From positions 1 to 61,330 of the forward strand of contig NZ_LQOY01000236.1 of assembly GCF_002101675.1 (NCBI RefSeq): 61,330 bases of DNA, written 5' to 3'. Position 1 is the stretch's first letter; the number at the start of each line of letters is the position of its first letter. The stretch comes from Mycobacterium gordonae. GTDB taxonomy: Bacteria; Actinomycetota; Actinomycetes; Mycobacteriales; Mycobacteriaceae. A model generated the notes under the pieces. It saw only the letters and a list, made by a program, of their open reading frames with translations, was not told the DNA's origin and searched no databases. Shown one piece after another: positions 7,162 to 14,684 of this stretch. The translations under genes were made by a program, and so were the position numbers.

Positions 7162-8283
7162 GTGGATTCGTCGAACGGCCAGGACGGTGGGGGGATCAGC
7201 GGCAGCGACACGGTGCACTACCCGAAGGTGGTGCTGGTCACTGGTGCATGCCGGTTCCTGGGCGGTTACCTGACCGCTCGCCTTGTGCAGAACCCGCTCA
7301 TCAACCGCGTCATCGCGGTGGATGCGATCGCGCCGAGCAAAGACATGCTGCGCCGGATGGGCCGCGCGGAGTTCGTCCGCGCCGATATCCGGAATCCGTT
7401 CATCGCGAAGGTGATTCGAAACGGCGACGTCGACACGGTGGTGCACGCGGCGGCCGCCTCGTACGCGCCGCGATCGGGCGGCACGGCAGCGTTGAAGGAA
7501 CTCAACGTCATGGGCGCAATGCAGCTGTTCGCTGCTTGTCAGAAGGCGCCGTCGGTGCGCCGGGTGGTCTTGAAGTCGACGTCGGAGGTGTACGGGTCGA
7601 GCCCGCATGACCCGGTGATGTTCACCGAGGACAGCAGCAGCCGTCGGCCCTTCCGCGAAGGGTTTGCCAAGGACAGCCTCGACATCGAGGGCTACGTGCG
7701 CGGTCTGGGCCGGCGTCGCCCCGACATCGCGGTGACCATCCTGCGGTTGGCCAACATGATCGGCCCGGCCATGGACACCTCGCTGTCGCGTTATCTCGCG
7801 GGGCCTTTGGTGCCGACGATGTTCGGCCGTGACGCCCGGCTACAGCTGCTGCACGAGCAGGACGCGTTGGGCGCGCTGGAGCGTGCCGCGATGGCCGGTC
7901 GGGCCGGCACCTTCAATATCGGTGCCGACGGGATCATCATGTTGTCTCAGGCGATTCGTCGTGCGGGCCGAATTCCCTTGCCAGTACCGGGTTTTGGCGT
8001 GTGGGCTCTCGATTCGCTGCGGCGCGCGAATCGCTACAACGAGATCAGTCGCGAGCAATTCGCCTACCTGAGTTACGGCCGCGTGATGGACACCACCAGG
8101 ATGCGTTCAGAACTCGGCTACCAGCCAAAATGGTCGACGGCAGAGGCATTCGACGACTACGTGCGCGGCCGCAGCTTGACTCCCATTATCGACCCGCATC
8201 GGGTACGCTCCTGGGAGGGTCGTGCCATAGCGGTGGCGCAGCGCTGGGGTAGCCGAAATCCCATTCCGTGGGCGGGGTCGTAG
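7162..8283 (+). CDS. galE2: NAD-dependent epimerase/dehydratase-like protein (GalE2)
   Basis: A 373-aa extended-SDR protein. The nucleotide-binding loop is degenerate: VVLVTGACRFLGGYLTARL, where TGxxGFxG is expected. VHAAAASYAPR and STSEVYGSS follow, then ILRLANMIGP. At the place where a YxxxK active site is expected the sequence is FREGFAKDSLDIEGY, with no tyrosine four residues before the lysine. UDP-galactose epimerase activity is therefore doubtful in spite of the name. The start is GTG at 7162. It lies 20 bases upstream of an acyltransferase gene, suggesting a lipid or glycolipid role. Confidence 0.85.
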   Translation: MDSSNGQDGGGISGSDTVHYPKVVLVTGACRFLGGYLTARLVQNPLINRVIAVDAIAPSKDMLRRMGRAEFVRADIRNPFIAKVIRNGDVDTVVHAAAASYAPRSGGTAALKELNVMGAMQLFAACQKAPSVRRVVLKSTSEVYGSSPHDPVMFTEDSSSRRPFREGFAKDSLDIEGYVRGLGRRRPDIAVTILRLANMIGPAMDTSLSRYLAGPLVPTMFGRDARLQLLHEQDALGALERAAMAGRAGTFNIGADGIIMLSQAIRRAGRIPLPVPGFGVWALDSLRRANRYNEISREQFAYLSYGRVMDTTRMRSELGYQPKWSTAEAFDDYVRGRSLTPIIDPHRVRSWEGRAIAVAQRWGSRNPIPWAGS

Positions 8284-8302
8284 ATAGATTTGGGTAGATA
8301 AC

Positions 8303-9370
8303 GTGGCGGGTGAAACCAGAGCGAATGTTATTCCACTGCACAGTAATCGGGGTCGCGTAGCGGCGCGCCGCCGTGCCGATCAACGGACCGACCAATCGCG
8401 GCAACACCCGTCGCTGCTTTCCGACCCGACTGGCCGCGCATCGGCCGAAGAGATCGCCGCCGTCGTCCGTGAGATCGACGAGCACCGCCGCGCTGCCGGC
8501 GGGTCGTCTACCGGTGAACCGTCGCTCAACGATCTCGCTCAGCGCGTCGCCGCCGTAGCCGGATTCTTCCGGCAACGACTGCTCGGCGACTACAGCGTCG
8601 ACGAATTCGGATTCGATCCGCACTTCAACGACGCGATCGTTCGGCCTTTGCTGAGGTTCTTCTTCAACTCGTGGTTCCGGGTCGAAGTCAGCGGCATCGA
8701 GAACATTCCCAGCGACGGGGCGGCGCTGGTCGTCGCCAATCACGCCGGGGTGCTGCCGTTCGACGGCCTGATGCTGTCGGTGGCGGTGCACGACGAACAC
8801 CCGGCGCAGCGGGATCTGCGCCTACTGGCCGCCGACATGGTGTTCGACCTGCCGGTGATCTCGTCGACCGCGCGGAAAGCCGGTCACACCATGGCCTGTA
8901 CTGCCGACGCGCACAGGTTGCTTGCTTCCGGCGAACTCACGGCGGTGTTCCCGGAGGGCTATAAGGGGCTGGGTAAGCGCTTCGAGGACCGTTATCGGTT
9001 ACAGCGGTTCGGCCGCGGTGGCTTCGTCTCGGCGGCGCTGCGCACCAAGGCGCCGATTGTGCCGTGCTCGATCATCGGCTCCGAAGAGATCTACCCGATG
9101 CTGACCGACGTGAAGTTGCTGGCACGTTTGTTTGGCCTGCCGTACTTCCCGGTGACGCCGCTGTTCCCGCTGGCGGGCCCGGCTGGCCTGGTGCCGCTGC
9201 CGTCCAAGTGGCGGATCGCCTTCGGTGAGCCCATCCAGACCGCCGATTACGCCCCCAGCGACGCCGAGGACCCGATGGTCACCTTCGAGCTGACCGATCA
9301 GGTGCGCGAGACGATCCAGCAGACGCTGTACCGGCTGCTTGCCGGCCGCCGCAACATCTTCTTCGGCTGA
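8303..9370 (+). CDS. PlsC-like lysophospholipid acyltransferase (Rv0502 family)
   Basis: A 355-aa protein with the glycerolipid acyltransferase signature: the catalytic NHAGVLPFD motif (NHx4D, about residue 147) and the substrate-binding FPEGYKGLGKRF motif, followed by APIVPCSIIGSEEIYP and PSKWRIAFGEPI. The first 110 residues are a charged extension. It would transfer a fatty acyl group onto a lysolipid at the membrane. The start is GTG at 8303. It ends before a strong bidirectional terminator. Confidence 0.88.
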   Translation: MAGETRANVIPLHSNRGRVAARRRADQRTDQSRQHPSLLSDPTGRASAEEIAAVVREIDEHRRAAGGSSTGEPSLNDLAQRVAAVAGFFRQRLLGDYSVDEFGFDPHFNDAIVRPLLRFFFNSWFRVEVSGIENIPSDGAALVVANHAGVLPFDGLMLSVAVHDEHPAQRDLRLLAADMVFDLPVISSTARKAGHTMACTADAHRLLASGELTAVFPEGYKGLGKRFEDRYRLQRFGRGGFVSAALRTKAPIVPCSIIGSEEIYPMLTDVKLLARLFGLPYFPVTPLFPLAGPAGLVPLPSKWRIAFGEPIQTADYAPSDAEDPMVTFELTDQVRETIQQTLYRLLAGRRNIFFG

Positions 9371-9384
9371 GCCCGCCCAGCCCC

Positions 9385-9468
9385 GCGAGCAGTCCCCCGC
9401 AAGCGGGAGGTGCCCCCAGCAAAAAGCCCCGATTTCGTTCCGAAATCGGGGCTTTCGCGTCTGCTCGC
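9385..9468. repeat. Palindromic repeat element, copy 1 (GCGAGCAG...CTGCTCGC)
   Basis: The outer arms GCGAGCAG (9385-9392) and CTGCTCGC (9461-9468) enclose a strong AAAGCCCC...GGGGCTTT hairpin (9423-9455). A second small hairpin, CCCGC-AAG-GCGGG-like, is inserted in the left arm at about 9393-9410. The same outer arms and the same AAAGCCCC/GGGGCTTT edges recur at 40928-40987. It lies between convergent genes. Confidence 0.65.
9423..9455. terminator. Bidirectional intrinsic terminator
   Basis: A perfect 15-bp stem (AAAGCCCCGATTTCG and its complement) with a 3-base TTC loop. It has A-rich sequence on the left and TTT on the right, so it can work in both directions. It sits between the convergent acyltransferase and cmaA2 genes. 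Confidence 0.9.
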
Positions 9469-9482
9469 GCAGAAAGTGCGGG

Positions 9483-10409
9483 CTACTTCACCAGGGTGAA
9501 CTGACAGACGTTGGTGTAGCCGTCGCGGAACAGGTCCGAGCAGCCGCGCAGGTACTTCATGAAGGTCTCGTACTCCTGCTCGCCCTTGAGCTCGATGGCC
9601 TTTTCCTTGTTCGCTTCCAGCGCGTCGGCCCACGTGTTCAACGTCGGCACGTAGTTCTTGCCGATGAAGTGGTGGCGCTCGATCTTGAAGCCGGCCTCGG
9701 TCGAGTAGCGGTCGACCTGCTCCACCTGAGGCAACTTACCGCCGGGGTAGATCTCCCGCAGGATGAAGCTGATGAAGCGCAGCAGGCTCATCGTGGTCTT
9801 GAGCCCCATCGCCTTACCCTCTTCGGCGGTGGGCACCACGATGGAGTGCAGCAAGAAACGACCGTCATCGGGCAGCAAGCTGTAGTACTTCTTGAAGAAG
9901 GTGGCGTAGCGCTCGTAGCCCGCATCACCGGCCCCGTCGGCGAAGTGCTCGAATGCACCCAACGACACGATGCGGTCGACGGGCTCGTCGAACAGTTCCC
10001 AGCCCTGCAGGCGAACCTCTTTGCGGCGCGGGCTGTCCATCTCGTCGAACTTCTGCTGGCAGTGGGCGAGCTGGTTCTCGCTGAGTGTCAGGCCGATGAC
10101 GTTGACGTCATAGTGCTCGACGGCGTGCCGCATGGTCGAACCCCAGCCGGACCCGATGTCGAGCAGCGTCATACCGGGCTCGAGGTTGAGCTTGTCCAGC
10201 GCGAGCTTGCGCTTGGCGAACTGTGCCTCTTCGAGAGTCTTGGTCTGCGGCGCGTCGATGTCCGGGTTCTCATCGAAGTAAGCGCAGCTGTACGTCATCG
10301 ACGGGTCGAGCCACAGCTTGAAGAACTCGTTGGAACGGTCGTAATGCGATTGCACCGCCTCGACCGGCGGGTGCAGCTGGGTGCCCCCCGTTGTGCCTTC
10401 TGATGTCAT
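9483..10409 (-). CDS. cmaA2: Cyclopropane mycolic acid synthase CmaA2
   Basis: A 308-aa SAM-dependent methyltransferase of the mycolic acid cyclopropane synthase family. The SAM motif is LLDIGSGWGSTMRHAVEHYD. Family signatures are SHYDRSNEFFKLWLDPSMTY near the N-terminus, VIGLTLSENQ, SLGAFEHFADGAG and, at the C-terminus, YLRGCSDLFRDGYTN. CmaA2 makes trans-cyclopropane rings in oxygenated mycolates (known for Rv0503c). Here the motif has Ser where I recall Cys (DIGCGWG) in M. tuberculosis. The ATG at 10409 lies 20 bases after hadD on the same strand, so an operon is likely. Confidence 0.92.
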   Translation of the reverse strand: MTSEGTTGGTQLHPPVEAVQSHYDRSNEFFKLWLDPSMTYSCAYFDENPDIDAPQTKTLEEAQFAKRKLALDKLNLEPGMTLLDIGSGWGSTMRHAVEHYDVNVIGLTLSENQLAHCQQKFDEMDSPRRKEVRLQGWELFDEPVDRIVSLGAFEHFADGAGDAGYERYATFFKKYYSLLPDDGRFLLHSIVVPTAEEGKAMGLKTTMSLLRFISFILREIYPGGKLPQVEQVDRYSTEAGFKIERHHFIGKNYVPTLNTWADALEANKEKAIELKGEQEYETFMKYLRGCSDLFRDGYTNVCQFTLVK

Positions 10410-10429
10410 TAAAGTGACGCTACCTGCCG

Positions 10430-10933
10430 CTATCCGATGGATGCAATTGCAGCGACGGTCGCCTCGGTGTCCGCGTCGTGCTGCGCCGCTTCGCCCAGCA
10501 TGGTCACCACACTGGTGATCACCGGCTTGCCTTCGCCATCCGTCACTTCACTTCGTATCTCGGCGAGGACGGTGCCGTGGGACTGGATCACCGAGTCCAG
10601 GTAGGTGTCGAAGTGCAACTCGTCGCCGACCACGATCGGGCGGTGGAACTTGAACTTCTGGTCGCGGTGCATGACCCGGGCGATGTTGATCGGGATGCTG
10701 AATTTGGTGAAGATCTCGAGCTGAACGCGTCGACCGGCGATGGCCAGAAACGTCAGCGGCGCCGGCAGCGCGTCGTAGCCCGCTTCGGCGGCAACGGCCT
10801 CGTCGTGGTGGATCGGGTTTTCGTCCTTGACCGAAAGGGCGAACTCACGGATCTTTTCGCGCCCGACCACGAAGTAGTCTTCCTGCCGGTAGTGCTTACC
10901 GATGATTCCTTCGGCTCCCTGGGGAACAGTCAT
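10430..10933 (-). CDS. hadD: (3R)-hydroxyacyl-ACP dehydratase-type hotdog protein HadD
   Basis: A 167-aa hotdog-fold protein of the Rv0504c family. It opens MTVPQGAEGIIGKHY. The hydratase-like active-site segment is FALSVKDENPIHHDEAVAAEAGYDALPAP, with Asp and His in the expected DxxxxH arrangement. HRDQKFKFHRPIVVGDEL and SVVTMLGEA follow. HadD-type enzymes take part in mycolic acid chain elongation. The start is ATG 10933; the frame extends further upstream, but that part overlaps serB1 and has no homology-like content. It lies between serB1 and cmaA2. Confidence 0.88.
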   Translation of the reverse strand: MTVPQGAEGIIGKHYRQEDYFVVGREKIREFALSVKDENPIHHDEAVAAEAGYDALPAPLTFLAIAGRRVQLEIFTKFSIPINIARVMHRDQKFKFHRPIVVGDELHFDTYLDSVIQSHGTVLAEIRSEVTDGEGKPVITSVVTMLGEAAQHDADTEATVAAIASIG

Positions 10934-10977
10934 GCCGCCGCTTTCCGATCGAAGAGTTAGCTCAGCGGCGCAGCTTA

Positions 10978-11880
10978 TCAGCGCGATTGCCGGCGGGATG
11001 CCAGAGCCGCCAGCGCGCCGCCCGCCGCGCCCAGCGCCAGGGCGGACGGCACCCCGATGCGCGCGGCCTTGCGGGCGGTGCGGAAGTCGCGGATTTCCCA
11101 TCCCTTCTCGCGGGCCAGAGTGCGCAGGCGGGCGTCCGGGTTGATCGCGACCGCGGTGCCCACCAGGGACAGCATGGGAACGTCGTTGTAGCTGTCGGAG
11201 TACGCCGTGCAGCGCTTGAGGTTGAGCCCCTCGCGGATCGCCAGCGAACGCACCGCATGCGCCTTCCCGCTTCCGTGCAGGATGTCGCCTACCAGCCTGC
11301 CGGTGAAGATCCCGTCGACCGATTCGGCCACCGTGCCCAGGGCGCCGGTCAGGCCGAGCCGGCGAGCAATGGTCGCCGCCAGCTCGTAGGGGGTGGCGGT
11401 GATCAGCCAGACCTGTTGGCCGGCGTCGAGATGCATCTGGGTGAGTTCGCGGGTGCCGGGCCAGATCTTGTCGGCGATGATCTCGTCGTAGATTTCGTCG
11501 CCCAGCCGCACCAGCTCGTCGACCGAGCGGCCTTCGATGAAGGCGAGGGCCTTGCGCCGGCCGGCGGCCACGTCTTGGCTGTTCTCCTTGCCGAGCACCT
11601 GAAACTTGGCCTGCGCGTAGACGAATCCGAGGACGTCTCGGTAAGTGAAGTAGTCCCGAGCGGCCAGCCCGCGCCCAAAGTGCACCGCTGAGGAGCCCTG
11701 CACCAGCGTGTTGTCCACATCGAAGAAAGCCGCGGCGGTCAGATCGACGGGCGGCTGCGGACGCTCAGTTTCGGCATCTTCGCGCAGCCCTTCCAGCGCA
11801 CGTTCGGCACTAGCGTTGGCGGCCAATGCCTCCAGGTCGACGCGGCCGCTCACGGGTTCAGAGGAAGCCATGGAAGACAT
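10978..11880 (-). CDS. serB1: HAD-family phosphatase, SerB1-like
   Basis: A 300-aa HAD hydrolase of the SerB/IB class. Motif I is AAFFDVDNTLVQGSSA (nucleophile Asp plus second Asp). The cap is helical. Motif II is VWLITATPYE, and the metal-binding motif is CTAYSDSYNDVPML. The C-terminus has a hydrophobic Ala/Gly/Leu-rich segment (SALALGAAGGALAALA) that may anchor it to the membrane. Named phosphoserine phosphatase by similarity to Rv0505c, but position next to hadD-cmaA2 would also suit a lipid phosphate substrate. ATG 11880 is chosen because GGGAGG lies 8-13 bases upstream. It starts about 85 bases from a divergent gene. Confidence 0.85.
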   Translation of the reverse strand: MSSMASSEPVSGRVDLEALAANASAERALEGLREDAETERPQPPVDLTAAAFFDVDNTLVQGSSAVHFGRGLAARDYFTYRDVLGFVYAQAKFQVLGKENSQDVAAGRRKALAFIEGRSVDELVRLGDEIYDEIIADKIWPGTRELTQMHLDAGQQVWLITATPYELAATIARRLGLTGALGTVAESVDGIFTGRLVGDILHGSGKAHAVRSLAIREGLNLKRCTAYSDSYNDVPMLSLVGTAVAINPDARLRTLAREKGWEIRDFRTARKAARIGVPSALALGAAGGALAALASRRQSR

Positions 11881-11966
11881 GCGCCAAACCTCCCAAGTCG
11901 GTGCGAGCTGTCGAGCCGACACCAACCCTATCCGCCCAGGGCGGGGCGAATGCGACACTGGTGGCC

Positions 11967-12245
11967 ATGGTCACGTCCGCCCGCCGACCGCAGGTACAAC
12001 TGCTGACCCGCGCCGGCTGCCCGATCTGTGACCGGATGCACACGCAGTTGGCCGAACTGGCCCAAGAGCTCGACTTCGACCTCGCCAGCATTGACGTCGA
12101 TGCCGCCGCGCAGGCCGGAAAGCCTGAGCTACGGGCCGAATTCGGCGATCGGCTGCCGGTGGTGCTGCTCGATGGTCGGGAGCACAGCTACTGGGAGGTC
12201 GACGAACCGCGGTTGCGGGCTGATCTCGCCGTCCCGCGACCGTGA
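11967..12245 (+). CDS. Glutaredoxin-like small thiol protein (Rv0508 family)
   Basis: A 92-aa thioredoxin-fold protein with the redox motif GCPICDRMHTQL (CPIC) near residue 17. The cis-Pro segment is GDRLPVVLLDGREHSYWEVDE. It could act as a disulfide reductase or mycoredoxin-like protein, and belongs to the DUF836/glutaredoxin-like group. The start is ATG 11967, with GTG 11961 as an alternative. As I recall, M. tuberculosis has mmpS2-mmpL2 between serB1 and this gene; they are absent here. It precedes the hem cluster by about 95 bases. Confidence 0.87.
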   Translation: MVTSARRPQVQLLTRAGCPICDRMHTQLAELAQELDFDLASIDVDAAAQAGKPELRAEFGDRLPVVLLDGREHSYWEVDEPRLRADLAVPRP

Positions 12246-12279
12246 GCGCTCGATATTTGGTAGCCCACCTGACAACCGT

Positions 12280-12292
12280 CTACCGTAGGTAG
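12280..12292. promoter_or_regulatory. Short palindrome upstream of hemA
   Basis: CTACC-GTA-GGTAG forms a 13-base inverted repeat about 48 bases before the hemA GTG, in the only gap ahead of the haem operon. It could be an operator half of haem regulation; this is position plus symmetry only. Confidence 0.25.
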
Positions 12293-12339
12293 TAGTTCAC
12301 TTTCCAAAGCTGCAAGGGAGCGGGCCAGGTGATGCTGCC

Positions 12340-13701
12340 GTGAGCATCCTGCTCTTCGGGGTTTCGCACCGCAGTGCGCCGGTCTCCGTGCTGGAACAAC
12401 TCAGTATCGACGAGTCCGATCAGATCAAGATCGTCGACTCGGTGCTGCAGTCGCCGCTGGTGAGCGAGGCCATGGTGCTCTCGACGTGCAACCGCGTCGA
12501 GGTCTACGCCGTCGTCGAGGCGTTTCACGGCGGGCTGTCGGTGATCGGCCAGGTGCTGGCCGAATACTCCGGGTTGCCGATGGGCGACCTGACCAAGCAC
12601 GCCTACGTCCGCTACAGCGAGGCCGCCGTCGAGCACCTGTTCGCGGTGGCCAGCGGTCTGGATTCGGCGGTGGTCGGCGAGCAGCAGGTATTGGGGCAGG
12701 TGCGCCGCGCCTATGCCAGCGCCGAGGCCAACAGCGCGGTCGGGCGGGTGCTGCACGAGCTGGCGCAGCGCGCGCTGTCGGTCGGTAAGCGGGTGCACTC
12801 CGAAACCGCGATCGACGCCGCCGGCGCCTCAGTGGTGTCGGTCGCCCTCGACATCGCCGAACACAAGCTGGGCACACTCGCCGGCAAGACCGCCGTGGTG
12901 GTCGGCGCCGGAGCGATGGGCGCCCTCGCGGCGGCCCACCTCACCCGGGCCGGCATCGGCCGGGTGCATGTGCTGAACAGGTCCTTGGCCCGGGCCACGC
13001 GGCTGGCGGACCGCATCGAGACCTCGGGCATACCGGCCGAGGCCCTGACGCTGGATCGGGTGGCCGACGCGCTGGCCGACGCCGATGTGGTGGTCAGCTG
13101 TACCGGGGCGGTCAGCCCGGTGGTGTCGCTGGCCGACGTTCACCACGCTCTCGTGAACGCACGCCGCGACGAGGCGGCGAAGCCCCTGGTCATCTGCGAT
13201 CTCGGCATGCCCCGCGACGTCGACCCGGCCGTGGCCGGGCTACCCGGCGTCCTGGTCGTCGACGTGGATCGGGTGCAGCACGAACCGTCGGCGCACGCGG
13301 CGGCGGCCGACGTCGACGCCGCCCGCCACATCGTCGCCGCCGAAGTCGCGGCCTATCTGACCGGCCAGCGCATGGCCGAGGTCACCCCGACCGTCACCGC
13401 GCTGCGCCAGCGGGCCGCCGACGTCGTCGAGGCGGAGCTGCTGCGCCTGGACAACCGGCTGCCCGGCCTGGCCTCCGCCGAGCGGGAAGAGGTGGCCCGC
13501 ACGGTCCGGCGGGTGGTGGACAAGCTGTTGCATGCGCCCACGGTGCGGATCAAGCAGCTGGCCAGTGCGCCGGGTGGCGACAGTTACGCCGAGGCGCTGC
13601 GCGAGCTTTTCGAACTGGAACAGACCGCTGTCGACGCCGTTGCCACAGCCGGTGAATTGCAAGTTCTGGCAACGGAATTCGAAAATCCTTCGGCCGAGTG
13701 A
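12340..13701 (+). CDS. hemA: Glutamyl-tRNA reductase
   Basis: The 453-aa first enzyme of C5-pathway haem synthesis reduces glutamyl-tRNA to glutamate-1-semialdehyde with NADPH. The catalytic Cys50 is in VLSTCNRVEVY. The N-terminal FGVSHRSAPVSVLEQLS and the LDSAVVGEQQVLGQVRRAY motif are family signatures. The NADPH domain has VVGAGAMGALAAAHL, and a C-terminal dimerisation helix follows. The start is GTG 12340, giving MSILLFGVSHR. It heads a run with hemC, hemD and hemB, with hemC only 13 bases downstream. Confidence 0.97.
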   Translation: MSILLFGVSHRSAPVSVLEQLSIDESDQIKIVDSVLQSPLVSEAMVLSTCNRVEVYAVVEAFHGGLSVIGQVLAEYSGLPMGDLTKHAYVRYSEAAVEHLFAVASGLDSAVVGEQQVLGQVRRAYASAEANSAVGRVLHELAQRALSVGKRVHSETAIDAAGASVVSVALDIAEHKLGTLAGKTAVVVGAGAMGALAAAHLTRAGIGRVHVLNRSLARATRLADRIETSGIPAEALTLDRVADALADADVVVSCTGAVSPVVSLADVHHALVNARRDEAAKPLVICDLGMPRDVDPAVAGLPGVLVVDVDRVQHEPSAHAAAADVDAARHIVAAEVAAYLTGQRMAEVTPTVTALRQRAADVVEAELLRLDNRLPGLASAEREEVARTVRRVVDKLLHAPTVRIKQLASAPGGDSYAEALRELFELEQTAVDAVATAGELQVLATEFENPSAE

Positions 13702-13714
13702 CCGATTGACGCAC

Positions 13715-14662
13715 GTGATCCGGATAGGCACTCGGGGCAGCCTGCTGGCCACCACTCAGGCCGCTACCGTCAGGGACGCTCTCATCGCCAATGGCCATTC
13801 CGCCGAGTTGGTGACGATCAGCACAGTCGGTGACCGGTCGTCGGCGCCGATCGAAGAGTTGGGTGTGGGCGTCTTCACCACCGCGCTGCGCGAGGCGATG
13901 GAGCAGGGCCGCGTCGACGTCGCGGTGCACTCGCACAAGGATTTGCCCACCGCGCCCGATCCTCGGTTCACCATCGCCGCCATACCGCCGCGCAACGACC
14001 CGCGCGACGCGCTGGTGGCCCGCGACGGGCTGGTGCTGGGGGAGTTGCCGGCCGGTTCGCTGGTGGGAACCTCCTCGCCGCGACGGGCCGCACAGCTTAG
14101 AGCATTGGGTCTCGGTTTGGAAATCCGCCCCCTACGAGGCAACCTAGATACCAGGTTGAACAGGGTGAGTAGTGGTGATCTTGACGCCGTCGTGGTGGCC
14201 CGGGCCGGGTTGGCCCGACTGGGTCGTCTCGACGACGTCACCGAGACGCTAGAGCCGGTGCAGATGTTGCCAGCACCTGCTCAGGGCGCTCTCGCCGTCG
14301 AATGCCGATCCGACGACAGTCGCTTGGCGGCTGTGTTGGCGGAACTGGACGACGCCGACACACGTGCGGCGGTCACCGCGGAGCGTGCTCTGCTCGCCGA
14401 ACTGGAGGCCGGTTGCTCGGCACCGGTGGGCGCGATCGCGGAAGTGGTCGAGTCCATCGATGAGGAGGGGCGGGTCTTCGAAGAGCTGTCGCTGCGTGGC
14501 TGCGTGGCGGCACTCGACGGATCCGATGTGATCCGCGCGTCCGGAATCGGCACCTCCGATCGGGCACGGGAGTTGGGCCTCTCGGTCGCCGCGGAGTTGT
14601 TCGAACTGGGTGCCGCAGAGTTGATGTGGGGAGCGCGGGAAGACCCCGCGCGAGGAAGTTGA
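13715..14662 (+). CDS. hemC: Porphobilinogen deaminase (hydroxymethylbilane synthase)
   Basis: A 315-aa enzyme joining four porphobilinogens into hydroxymethylbilane. The N-terminus is VIRIGTRGSLLATTQA. VAVHSHKDLPT, SLVGTSSPRRAAQLRA, LEIRPLRGNLDTRL and LPAPAQGALAVE follow. The dipyrromethane cofactor cysteine is in LLAELEAGCSAPVGA. The GTG at 13715 is chosen so the protein begins at IRIGTRGS, as in known HemC; a TTG at 13706 is also in frame. It sits directly after hemA. Confidence 0.97.
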   Translation: MIRIGTRGSLLATTQAATVRDALIANGHSAELVTISTVGDRSSAPIEELGVGVFTTALREAMEQGRVDVAVHSHKDLPTAPDPRFTIAAIPPRNDPRDALVARDGLVLGELPAGSLVGTSSPRRAAQLRALGLGLEIRPLRGNLDTRLNRVSSGDLDAVVVARAGLARLGRLDDVTETLEPVQMLPAPAQGALAVECRSDDSRLAAVLAELDDADTRAAVTAERALLAELEAGCSAPVGAIAEVVESIDEEGRVFEELSLRGCVAALDGSDVIRASGIGTSDRARELGLSVAAELFELGAAELMWGAREDPARGS

Positions 14663-14684
14663 AAGAGACTTGGGAGCGACAACG

